The notes under the pieces: model-generated
Databases searched by the model: none
Told to the model about the DNA's origin: nothing
The model's input: only the letters and a program-made list of their open reading frames with translations
In this document: positions 28,147 through 35,753 of the stretch, in pieces
Position numbering within the stretch: the stretch's first letter is position 1
Layout: each line of letters starts with the position of its first letter
Position numbers and translations under genes: made by a program
Assembly: GCA_023382655.1 (NCBI GenBank)
Contig: JAHDWK010000001.1
Span: 62,001 to 126,000 of the forward strand
Reading direction: 5' to 3'
DNA: 64,000 nt
Source of the DNA: Anaerolineae bacterium
Lineage (GTDB): Bacteria; Chloroflexota; Anaerolineae; Promineifilales; Promineifilaceae

Positions 28147-28501
28147 TGAAAAACCTTTAGCTCTTATCATTGAGGATGACCCCCAGTTGGTGATGATTTT
28201 TGCCACAGCCATGGAAGTGGCCGGGTATGAGGCAGTCACGGCCGTAGACGGCCGTATCGCTCTGGACAAACTGGCCGTTCTCACCCCCGACATCATCCTG
28301 CTCGATGTGCATTTACCCCTCATCTCCGGGGATGATCTGCTGCGCCACATACGCGCTGATGACCGATTGAAAGATACAAGAGTCATCTTGTCTACGGCCG
28401 ATTCGCGCATCGCCGCCCAACTGCGCGAAGAAGCCAGCCTGGTGCTACTCAAGCCGGTCAGCTTCAAAGAGCTGGTAGAACTGGCCACCAGTTTGACATA
28501 A
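28127..28501 (+). CDS. Stand-alone CheY-like response regulator
   Basis: A receiver-only protein of 124 aa. Acidic pocket IIEDDPQ, phospho-acceptor Asp60 (IILLDVHLP), conserved Thr/Ser (VILSTADS) and Lys (LLKPVSFKEL) are all present. The ATG at 28127, with GGGGAGG about 9 bp upstream, overlaps the kinase gene by 20 bp. There is no output domain, so it must signal through a partner protein. Confidence 0.92.
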   Translation: MQETTSNEKPLALIIEDDPQLVMIFATAMEVAGYEAVTAVDGRIALDKLAVLTPDIILLDVHLPLISGDDLLRHIRADDRLKDTRVILSTADSRIAAQLREEASLVLLKPVSFKELVELATSLT

Positions 28502-28544
28502 AAATCTTCGCGCCGCAGGTCTTTCTTCATGCGCCTTAGCGGAT

Positions 28545-28572
28545 CAAAAAACCACCCATGCTCAGGGTGGTC
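28545..28572 (-). terminator. Intrinsic terminator of tRNA-Gln
   Basis: On the minus strand ACCACCCTGAG...GGGTGGT folds into a stem followed by T6, 8 bp after the tRNA 3' end. It is also near the convergent end of the receiver gene. Confidence 0.85.
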
Positions 28573-28579
28573 TTTGTGA

Positions 28580-28650
28580 CTGCGGGACCAGGATTCGAAC
28601 CTGGACTAGACGGTTCAGAGCCGCCGGTTCTGCCGTTAAACTATCCCGCA
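28580..28650 (-). tRNA. tRNA-Gln (CTG)
   Basis: A 71-nt cloverleaf with all stems paired: acceptor TGCGGGA/TCCCGCA with discriminator G, D-arm GTTTAACGGCAGAAC, anticodon stem GGCGG/CCGTC around loop CTCTGAA (anticodon CTG), and T-arm CCAGG-TTCGAAT-CCTGG. The 3' CCA is not encoded. U1-A72 and discriminator G fit tRNA-Gln. Confidence 0.95.
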
Positions 28651-28677
28651 AGGGGTGGGTCTCCTCAACCGGCAGGC

Positions 28678-28706
28678 ATTTTACCAGAGCGCCGCGCCCC
28701 CGGCAA
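28678..28706 (-). promoter_or_regulatory. Promoter of tRNA-Gln
   Basis: On the minus strand TTGCCG, 17-bp spacer, TAAAAT; the predicted start is about 20 bp before the tRNA. Confidence 0.6.
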
Positions 28707-28737
28707 ACGGGTTTACCAACAGCAGTTTTCATTTTCA

Positions 28738-28766
28738 TTGCCCCGATAAGCAAACATTATTACAAT
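28738..28766 (+). promoter_or_regulatory. Promoter of the STAND-WD40 gene
   Basis: TTGCCC (28738-28743), 17-bp spacer, TACAAT (28761-28766), giving a leader of about 38 nt before the ATG at 28811. Confidence 0.5.
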
Positions 28767-28810
28767 CGGTTGACTGATTGGTTTTAAGGTACATTGCATG
28801 GTCAGGGTCT

Positions 28811-31800
28811 ATGCCAGAAACGGCCGTATCCACCACCCCACAAATAGAGACGCAAAAGCTTCTAGCCATTCTCCGAGACGCTTTTAGCGAGAATGAACTG
28901 CGTGACCTCTGTTTTGAACTGCGCATTGACTATGAAGACCTGCCCCCCGGCGGCAAGCCGGACAAGGCGCGAGAACTGGTGCAGCGCTGCGAACGGGAAC
29001 GCCGCCTGCCCGAACTGCTTGAAGCCGTCCTCCGCGAACGCCCTCATATCCCTCGCCACAGCCTGATCCGGGATACCCGCACCGGCGAATCCCCGTTCAA
29101 AGGCTTGCTGGCCTTTCAAGAAGAAGACGAAGCCATTTTCTACGGCCGTGAAACTCTCACCACCGACCTCCTCCACCGCCTCGCTCCTTCCCCCTCTCAG
29201 GGGGAAGGCCGGGATGGGGGTGCTTTTCTCGCCCTCGTCGGCGCCTCCGGCAGCGGCAAATCCTCCGTCGTCCGCGCCGGCCTGCTGCCCGCCCTGCGCC
29301 ACCAGACCAACTGGCCCATCCACCTGATCACCCCCACCGCCCACCCGCTGGAAACGTTAGCCATCAGCCTGACACGAGAGAGCGAATCCGTCACGGCCGT
29401 GACCACCCTCCTGGACGACCTGCACCGAGACCCGCGCAGCCTGCACCTCTACGCCCGCAAGTTGTTGGGCGATTTGCCAAATTGCCCTACACTTTTGCTC
29501 GTTATAGACCAGTTCGAGGAACTCTTCACCCTCTGCCGGGATGAGGAGGAGAAGCGGGCATTTGTGGAGAATCTGGTGACGGCCGTGAACCCAGACACTG
29601 CCGGGCCAACGATCATCATCCTCACCCTGCGTGCCGACTTTTACAGCCATTGCCTGCAATTTGAATCACTGCACCGCCTGTTGGAACAGCAACAAAAGAT
29701 TGTGCCCGCCATGACGACGCCCGAACTCCGCGTCGCCATTGAACAGCCCGCCGCCCGCGCCGGTCTCGTTTTTGAAGAGGGATTGGTGGATTTGCTGCTG
29801 CGCGACGTGGGTGATGAGCCGGGTAATCTGCCCCTGCTCTCCCATGTGCTGCTGGAAACGTGGGCGCGGCGCGAAGGCGACCGGCTGACGCTGGCCGGTT
29901 ACACGGCCGCCGGTGGCGTGCATGGGGCGATTGCCAAGACGGCCGAATCCACCTACCAACAGTTAACGCCGACACAGCAGCCGATTGCCCGCAACATCTT
30001 CCTGCGGCTGACAGAGTTGGGCGAAGGCACACAGGACACCCGCCGCCGCGCCAGCCTGGATGAACTGCTGCCCCGCGCGGCTAATGCCACCGAAGTGGCA
30101 GCGGTTTTGAAACTGCTGGCCGATGCCCGGTTGGTAACTACCAATTTCCCGCAGAGGGCAGCATCCTCAGAACCTGTCCTGAGATTGCCGAAGGATGCTG
30201 CCAACACCGTCTTGTCCGCATCTGAGGATGCGGACTCTGCGAGGGTGGACTCCGCCGGAGTGAGGGCTTATGCGGAGGTCGCCCACGAAGCGTTGATTCG
30301 AGAATGGCCCACACTGCGCCGCTGGCTGGATGAAGGCCGGGAAGGGCTGCGTATTCACCGGCAGTTGACGGAAGACGCGGCCGCGTGGGAGAAGACGTCC
30401 CGCGATGTGAACTACCTGTACCGGGGTGGCCGGCTGGCGCAGGCGCGGGAGTGGGCCGCCACGCCGGACGCGGCCCTGAACGAGGTGGAGCAAGCGTTTC
30501 TGGATGCCGGTCTGACACAGCAGCAGGACGAATTAGCCGCGGCCAAAGCCACCGCCGAACGGGAAGCAGAAGCAGCCCGCAAACTCCGCCAACGCGCCGT
30601 GTTTTTGCGCGGCGCGTTGGTCATTGCCGCTGTCCTGGCAATTTTTTCCTTTTTGTTATATGGGCAGTCGTCGCGGAATGCGGCGCAGGCAAATGCGGAG
30701 AGCACAAGGGCTTTTGAAAATCTGGCCCAGGCTAATATCCAAAGTACACGTGCATTTAATAACGAAGGCACGGCCGTTGCCGAAGCCGCCACCGCTGAGG
30801 CCGCCAAAGCCTTAGCGATTGCCAATGAGGAAACAGCGCAAGCACAAGCCACCCGTGCGGATGAGAATTTTGCGACGGCCGTTTATAACGAACAACTGGC
30901 TGCTACGCGTGAGGCGGAGGCCAATGACCAGCGCCAGAAAGCACTTGTCCAGTCATTGGCGGCATTATCGGCCGTGACCTATGAGCGCGATAAAAACCCT
31001 GAACTGGCTCTCCTGTTGGGCATTGAGGCCGCACAACTGAATGAAAGTAGTCAGGCAGGGGCAAACTCGGTGGTTGATAATTCGCTGCGTTCTATCATGC
31101 AGGAGTATGCTTATCATCCAATTGTTCTTGTTGGGCATGAAGATACTGTCCATTCCGTTGCCTTTACCCCAGATGGGCAGACTTTAGCTAGTGGTAGTGC
31201 TGATGGAACAATCCGATTGTGGAATATAGATAATCCGACAAATGAACCAGTGGTGATAGCTGGGCAGGAGTCGGGAGTTTATTCCTTAGCCTTTTCACCG
31301 GATGGACGGAACTTAGCCAGTGGTAGCGCGAATGGCACGATTCAGCTGTGGGATATGGACAATTTAGCGGTTAGCCCGGTATCCCTACTAGGGCATGAGG
31401 CTTCAGTCTATTCGGTATCCTTTGCTCCAAATGGGCAGACCTTAGCTAGTGGTAGTGAAGATGGGACGATTCGGTTATGGGATATGGGTAATCATAGGGC
31501 CGAACCGTTAGTGATAGGTGGAGACGAGGGTGAGGTATGGTCAGTAATCTTTTCCCCAGATGGGCAGACACTAGCAAGTAGTGGGTTCAGTTATACAATC
31601 CGTTTGTGGGACGTAAATCATCTGATTACCGAACCGAGAGTGTTGACCGGGCATGAATTTTGGATCTCAGAATTAGCATTTTCACCAGACGGGCAGATGG
31701 TGGCCAGTGGCAGTATTGACCGGACAATTCGATTGTGGGATATGTATGATCCATCGGCTATGCCAACAGTACTGACCGTACATAAACAAGTTGAATCTAT

Positions 31801-33046
31801 AGTTTTTGCCCCTGACGGGCAGACTGTAGCGAGTAGTAGTGAAGATGGGACAATCCAATTGTGGAATATGAACAATCTAGTGGCCGAGCCAGCGGTATTG
31901 GCAGGACATGAGGCTGGAGTTTATTCATTGGCCTATTCCCCGAATGGGCAGTTGTTAGCCAGTGGTAGTGCTGACAACACCATCCGCCTGTGGACTATAA
32001 ACAATACTGGGGCTGAACCGGTAGTACTAAACGGGCATCAAGGTCCGGTTGAGTCGGTCCTCTTTGTACCAGACCATCAGATATTAGCGAGTGGAGGTGA
32101 AAACGGCGCCGTCCTGTTGTGGGACTTAAACAATATTGCAACCGAACCAGGAGTTCTCGATGGCCATGAAGGCTCGATCCTGTCAATGGCCTATTCCCCG
32201 AATGAGCAGATGTTAGCCAGCAGCAGTTATGGCACAATTCGGTTGTGGGATATGAGCCATTTGGTGGTTGAACCGATAATACTTACCGGACAAGAGGGTT
32301 ATGTCTGGTCAGTCTCTTTTGCCCCAGACGGACAGATTTTAGCCAGCGGAGGTGAGGATGGAACTATCAGGTTGTGGGATATTAGCCGACTAGACATTGA
32401 GCCGTCTGTGCTGACTGGACATGAGAGTATTGTCTCAGAAGTAGTGTTTTCTCCGAACGGACAGACATTAGCTAGTGCAAGTTATGACGGCACAATTCGA
32501 CTGTGGGAAGTGGATAATCTGACGACCGAACCGGTAGTGCTTACAGGGCATCAGGGTTCGGTCTATTCGATATCCTTTGCTCCAAATGGGCAGACGTTAG
32601 CCAGTGCAGGTTCTGACGGAACAATCCGATTGTGGGATATGGGCGATTTAGCCACAATACCGGTGGTATTGTCCAAGACAGAACAATGGTGGATCAATTC
32701 GGTGGCGTTTTCCCCAGACGGACAGGTGTTAGCCAGTGGCAGTTATGATGGTATTATCTGGCTATGGAACGTGGACAATCTAGCGGTCGGGCCAGCGATT
32801 TTGAATGGTCATGAACATTCAGTCAATTCAGTTGCGTTTTCCCCAGACGGACAGATGTTAGCCAGTAGCAGTTATGATGAGACAATTCGCTTGTGGCCAA
32901 CTTTAGATGCGTTGGTGAAATTGGGTTGTCAGCAGGTGGGGCGTAACTTGAATTGGGAGGAGTGGCAGCGCTATTTGCCCGGCGAACCCTATCGCCAGAC
33001 GTGCCCCAACCTGCCCCGCCACCCCTCCATCCCCCCGGATGCATAA
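28811..33046 (+). CDS. EAD-nSTAND-WD40 conflict-type NTPase
   Basis: A 1411-residue multidomain protein. An N-terminal EAD1-like effector-associated domain (LLAILRDAFSENELRDLCFEL, about residues 16-85) should recruit an effector through like-like contacts. An nSTAND1-type NTPase has P-loop LVGASGSGKSSV (Lys150) and Walker B LLLVIDQFEELF. A single membrane helix (about 600-620) follows a Glu/Ala coiled coil, then fourteen WD40 repeats of about 42 residues (from about 770), enough for two seven-bladed propellers, and the family tail NLNWEEWQRYLPGEPY. In-frame repeat sequence is inserted twice (about residues 127-138 and 448-491). The WD40 part is AT-richer and lacks ACGGCCGT. I start at ATG 28811; TTG 28778 is upstream. 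A role in defence or programmed death is inferred from the family. Confidence 0.88.
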   Translation: MPETAVSTTPQIETQKLLAILRDAFSENELRDLCFELRIDYEDLPPGGKPDKARELVQRCERERRLPELLEAVLRERPHIPRHSLIRDTRTGESPFKGLLAFQEEDEAIFYGRETLTTDLLHRLAPSPSQGEGRDGGAFLALVGASGSGKSSVVRAGLLPALRHQTNWPIHLITPTAHPLETLAISLTRESESVTAVTTLLDDLHRDPRSLHLYARKLLGDLPNCPTLLLVIDQFEELFTLCRDEEEKRAFVENLVTAVNPDTAGPTIIILTLRADFYSHCLQFESLHRLLEQQQKIVPAMTTPELRVAIEQPAARAGLVFEEGLVDLLLRDVGDEPGNLPLLSHVLLETWARREGDRLTLAGYTAAGGVHGAIAKTAESTYQQLTPTQQPIARNIFLRLTELGEGTQDTRRRASLDELLPRAANATEVAAVLKLLADARLVTTNFPQRAASSEPVLRLPKDAANTVLSASEDADSARVDSAGVRAYAEVAHEALIREWPTLRRWLDEGREGLRIHRQLTEDAAAWEKTSRDVNYLYRGGRLAQAREWAATPDAALNEVEQAFLDAGLTQQQDELAAAKATAEREAEAARKLRQRAVFLRGALVIAAVLAIFSFLLYGQSSRNAAQANAESTRAFENLAQANIQSTRAFNNEGTAVAEAATAEAAKALAIANEETAQAQATRADENFATAVYNEQLAATREAEANDQRQKALVQSLAALSAVTYERDKNPELALLLGIEAAQLNESSQAGANSVVDNSLRSIMQEYAYHPIVLVGHEDTVHSVAFTPDGQTLASGSADGTIRLWNIDNPTNEPVVIAGQESGVYSLAFSPDGRNLASGSANGTIQLWDMDNLAVSPVSLLGHEASVYSVSFAPNGQTLASGSEDGTIRLWDMGNHRAEPLVIGGDEGEVWSVIFSPDGQTLASSGFSYTIRLWDVNHLITEPRVLTGHEFWISELAFSPDGQMVASGSIDRTIRLWDMYDPSAMPTVLTVHKQVESIVFAPDGQTVASSSEDGTIQLWNMNNLVAEPAVLAGHEAGVYSLAYSPNGQLLASGSADNTIRLWTINNTGAEPVVLNGHQGPVESVLFVPDHQILASGGENGAVLLWDLNNIATEPGVLDGHEGSILSMAYSPNEQMLASSSYGTIRLWDMSHLVVEPIILTGQEGYVWSVSFAPDGQILASGGEDGTIRLWDISRLDIEPSVLTGHESIVSEVVFSPNGQTLASASYDGTIRLWEVDNLTTEPVVLTGHQGSVYSISFAPNGQTLASAGSDGTIRLWDMGDLATIPVVLSKTEQWWINSVAFSPDGQVLASGSYDGIIWLWNVDNLAVGPAILNGHEHSVNSVAFSPDGQMLASSSYDETIRLWPTLDALVKLGCQQVGRNLNWEEWQRYLPGEPYRQTCPNLPRHPSIPPDA
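29185..29222. repeat. GC-rich interspersed repeat inside STAND gene
   Basis: CCTTCCCCCTCTCAGGGGGAAGG is a self-complementary element adding the residues APSPSQGEGRDGG just before the P-loop strand, where family members usually have a short turn. Confidence 0.6.
30152..30285. repeat. Compound palindromic insertion inside STAND gene
   Basis: Several nested inverted repeats: GCAGCATCCT/AGGATGCTGC, TCCGCATC/GATGCGGA and CTCCGCCGGAG. They encode an in-frame stretch of about 43 residues that separates LVTTNFP from the conserved AYAEVAHEALIREW. CCTGTCCTGAGATTGCCGAAGG in it is a diverged relative of the element at 24797-24819. Confidence 0.75.
31117..32905 (+). repeat. Fourteen tandem WD40-encoding repeats
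   Basis: Units of about 126 bp encode the pattern GHE-x-VxSVAFSPDGQ-x-LASGSxDGTIRLWD. Nucleotide similarity between units is visible (repeated GGGCAGAC-TTAGC and ATTCGGTTGTGGGATATG-like blocks), suggesting recent duplication or gene conversion. Confidence 0.9.
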
Positions 33047-33052
33047 CCCGTC

Positions 33053-33122
33053 GTAGGGCGAGGCAACCGGTGAAAAGAGCTTTCTTCGTGGCGCAGATTT
33101 AGCCCGGTTGCCTCGCCCCTAC
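33053..33122. repeat. Long inverted repeat after STAND-WD40 gene
   Basis: GTAGGGCGAGGCAACCGG (33053-33070) and CCGGTTGCCTCGCCCCTAC (33104-33122) form an 18-bp stem with a 33-nt loop, between convergent genes. Confidence 0.85.
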
Positions 33123-33125
33123 AAC

Positions 33126-33195
33126 ACCGATTACCGATTACCGTTTACCGATAACGGATGACGGTTCACGAATTACGGTTCACGAATCACGGCCC
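33126..33195. repeat. Heptamer array (CGATTAC/TAATCGG family)
   Basis: CGATTAC-type units followed by GGTTCACGAATTAC units, filling the rest of the gap to the S41 peptidase stop. Confidence 0.7.
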
Positions 33196-33202
33196 ACGGC
33201 CG

Positions 33203-35662
33203 TCACCCCCCATCTTCAATGCTCAACGTGTAATCTACTGTGGCCGTGTCGTCTTCGGCGCGGACTTCGATGAGGATGATCGTGTCTTCATCCAGTTCAA
33301 TGCCGGTGAAGCCGACGATAGTGTCCGGGTCGGTGGCCACGATTTCCTCGCTGGAGGCGGGGTCTATGATGCGCATGATGATATTCTGCCCGGCCGTGTT
33401 GCTTTCCAGGATCAGGTTGACCACATCACCCGCGCTGAGGGTGACGGTGTATTGCGCCCGGCTTTTGGGGGTGAGTGTGCCGGTGGCTTCGTCACCTAAT
33501 ACCAGCGAACCGCCATCAAGCGTTTCCCCCAACAGGTAACGAATGGCGGCCTCTAAAACCGCGTCATCCTCGCCGAGTACGGCCGTTTCATCCACCGGCA
33601 CCACAATATCCGGCGCCACGCCCATACCCTCAATGTGAATGTTGCCCGCCATATCTACGGCACGGCCCTGGGTGAAGCGGAACGCCTCATCTTCGGGCAT
33701 GGCCACCTCGTCCACCGGGCCGCCCAGCCCGGCCGTGGGCGTGTGGCCGATGATGGTCGCCCGGTCTTGCAGCGTCATGTCGTAGCTGAAAAATTCACAT
33801 GCGCTGGCGCAGTCGGCCGCTACCAGTACCACCACCTCGCCGTCAAAACGCAGGCTCTCATCGGGCGGCAGAATGAAGGATTGCGGCTCTTCGTCCATGT
33901 GGAATTCGCCGCGATCCCCGTCATAAGCGGCCGTATTGCCCAGTTCTAACTCTTCATCAAAGAAGTAGGCGGCCATCTGGTCGGCCAGGAAGCCGCGGCC
34001 GCCGCCGTTTTGGCGCATGTCAATGATGATGGCCGGGACTTCCGCCTCTTTGAAATCACGAATCATGCGTTCCCACAACTGCACCGTCAGTACGTCGTTG
34101 TCGGAGAAGCTGTAAATGGCGACGTAGCCGATGCCTTCGTCCAACAGTTCATACTCCACCGGCAGTTGCAGGCCATCGCCAATTTCTTCATCTACCCAAT
34201 AGAAGTAGCTGTCCAGTTCAGAACTGGCAGTGAGTTCGGCTGTTTGGGGGCTGCCGCCGGGGTTTTGGTAGGTGACGGTCACGGCCGTGCCCAGTGGAAA
34301 ACGCACGGCAAACAGCAGCTTATCTTCCCGTTCGGCGTGGGCGGTGCTGTAGGGGCCGAAGTGGGAGACGGTCTGGTCAATGTGTTCGGTGATGGGCACA
34401 CCGTTGATGGCAATGATGTCCGCGCCCAGTTCCATACCCGCCAGCGCCGCCGGGCCGTTGTCGGTGAGGAAGGTGACAAGCGCACGGCCCGAAGCCGCTT
34501 CGGGTTCGCCGTCGTCCAGTTCCTTGATCGCCAGCCCAATGCCGCCCAACACCGCATCGCGGAAATCTTCCTGCACAAACGGGCCGGCCACATGCCCGTC
34601 CGGGATGCGCCAGGCAAAATCTCGCAAGGCGCGGCGGTAAGCCAGGTCGTCGCTGTCGGCGTCCGCTTCTTCAAAGCGAGGTAGAAATTCCGCCCGCAGC
34701 GCTTCCCACTCAATGTTTTTGTATTCGGTAAAGGCGTACTCGTTGATCAGTTGATCCACCAGAGCGTTAAACGCCTCGGCATAACTCAGGTCGGAGTAGT
34801 CCACCAGGGCAGCGCCATCCGGCTCAATCAGGTCTACGCGCTGCTCACGGCCCCGGTCAAAGGTGAACGGGTCGGTGTCCAGATTGACCATCGTGTATCC
34901 GATGAGCAGGGGGGTCATCTCTTCGTCGCCCGTAAAAAGCAGGCCATCGGGACCAAAGTTTTGGGGGAAACTCTGTGCGTCATCGGGAGCGTACACCAGC
35001 AGTTTGCCGCCCACAATTTCGCGGTCATGGGCCGGGTTGCGGCTGATTACAGTGGAGGCGTAGGCGGTTGACCAGCCACCGCCGCCCAGGTCGCGTTCTT
35101 CCAGGAAGGGGTCGCCAAAGGTGTTGGTCCAGTAGGCGATGGCGAATACCTGGACGCCGGGTTCTTCTTCACCGTCGAAGTCCACGTCACGCAGCGCGCC
35201 CTGTGGTTCGATGGGCAGGGCGATGGAGTAGGAGAAGGGGGAGGTGTAAAAGTCGGAGGTGATTTGGCCCAGGGTTTGGGATTCCACCGGGAAGATGTAT
35301 TGTTTGTCGCGGTCAACAAAACCGGCCTGGTCTTCCAGGATGACCACCGGGGCGGCCACGCCCAGGGTGAAAAAGGGGTTGGTGTAGGTGACGAGGCCGG
35401 TGATGGCCACGGGGCCGCCTTCGTCATTCGTAATCGGTAATCCGTTATCGGTAATCGGTTCGGGTGTGGGTTCGGCGGGCACGGCCGTTGGTTCGGCGGT
35501 AGGCTCTGGTGTGTCCGTCGGTTCGGATGTGGCTGGTACCGGGCTGGCGGAAACGGCCGTGTTCGTTGGCGCCGGTTCCGGCGTTGGCGTCGGCTCCGGG
35601 TCGCTGCACGCAGCCAGCAGTAAAACGGCGATGATCAGGATGAGTAGGGCTTTGATTTTCAT
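33203..35662 (-). CDS. S41-family peptidase lipoprotein
   Basis: An 819-residue exported protein. A lipoprotein signal ends LLLAAC (Cys19), with a Thr/Pro/Glu linker to about residue 80, part of which ([12 protein letters not shown]) is encoded by a TAATCGG heptamer array. A PDZ-like domain (ADIIAINGVPI) precedes the S41 core, with probable nucleophile Ser in ADCASACEFF and the segment IIGHTPTAGLGGPV. The C-terminal 100 residues resemble a bacterial pre-peptidase C-terminal beta-sandwich. The Lys of CtpA-type Ser-Lys dyads is not evident, suggesting a tricorn/S41B-like active site. It lies upstream of no obvious operon partner. Confidence 0.85.
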   Translation of the reverse strand: MKIKALLILIIAVLLLAACSDPEPTPTPEPAPTNTAVSASPVPATSEPTDTPEPTAEPTAVPAEPTPEPITDNGLPITNDEGGPVAITGLVTYTNPFFTLGVAAPVVILEDQAGFVDRDKQYIFPVESQTLGQITSDFYTSPFSYSIALPIEPQGALRDVDFDGEEEPGVQVFAIAYWTNTFGDPFLEERDLGGGGWSTAYASTVISRNPAHDREIVGGKLLVYAPDDAQSFPQNFGPDGLLFTGDEEMTPLLIGYTMVNLDTDPFTFDRGREQRVDLIEPDGAALVDYSDLSYAEAFNALVDQLINEYAFTEYKNIEWEALRAEFLPRFEEADADSDDLAYRRALRDFAWRIPDGHVAGPFVQEDFRDAVLGGIGLAIKELDDGEPEAASGRALVTFLTDNGPAALAGMELGADIIAINGVPITEHIDQTVSHFGPYSTAHAEREDKLLFAVRFPLGTAVTVTYQNPGGSPQTAELTASSELDSYFYWVDEEIGDGLQLPVEYELLDEGIGYVAIYSFSDNDVLTVQLWERMIRDFKEAEVPAIIIDMRQNGGGRGFLADQMAAYFFDEELELGNTAAYDGDRGEFHMDEEPQSFILPPDESLRFDGEVVVLVAADCASACEFFSYDMTLQDRATIIGHTPTAGLGGPVDEVAMPEDEAFRFTQGRAVDMAGNIHIEGMGVAPDIVVPVDETAVLGEDDAVLEAAIRYLLGETLDGGSLVLGDEATGTLTPKSRAQYTVTLSAGDVVNLILESNTAGQNIIMRIIDPASSEEIVATDPDTIVGFTGIELDEDTIILIEVRAEDDTATVDYTLSIEDGG
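35429..35460. repeat. TAATCGG heptamers inside S41 peptidase gene
   Basis: Four TAATCGG-type units in the coding sequence, in frame, encoding [12 protein letters not shown] in the low-complexity linker. Confidence 0.75.
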
Positions 35663-35680
35663 AGATTCTCCAGAATAAAG

Positions 35681-35753
35681 TGGTAATCGGTTATCGGTAA
35701 TCGGTTATCGGTAGCACCACCGATTACTGATTACCGTTTACCGATAACTGGTA
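35681..35753. repeat. Heptamer inverted array (TAATCGG family)
   Basis: Four TAATCGG/TTATCGG units followed by CGATTACTGATTACCG. It lies between two minus-strand genes and encodes the last about nine codons (QLSVNGNQ) and the stop of the downstream metallopeptidase gene. Confidence 0.85.

Noticed and set aside
31117..32905. Regularly spaced repeats suggesting a CRISPR array
   Set aside because: The 126-bp units are one open reading frame of WD40 repeats; there are no unique spacers between identical repeats and no cas genes.
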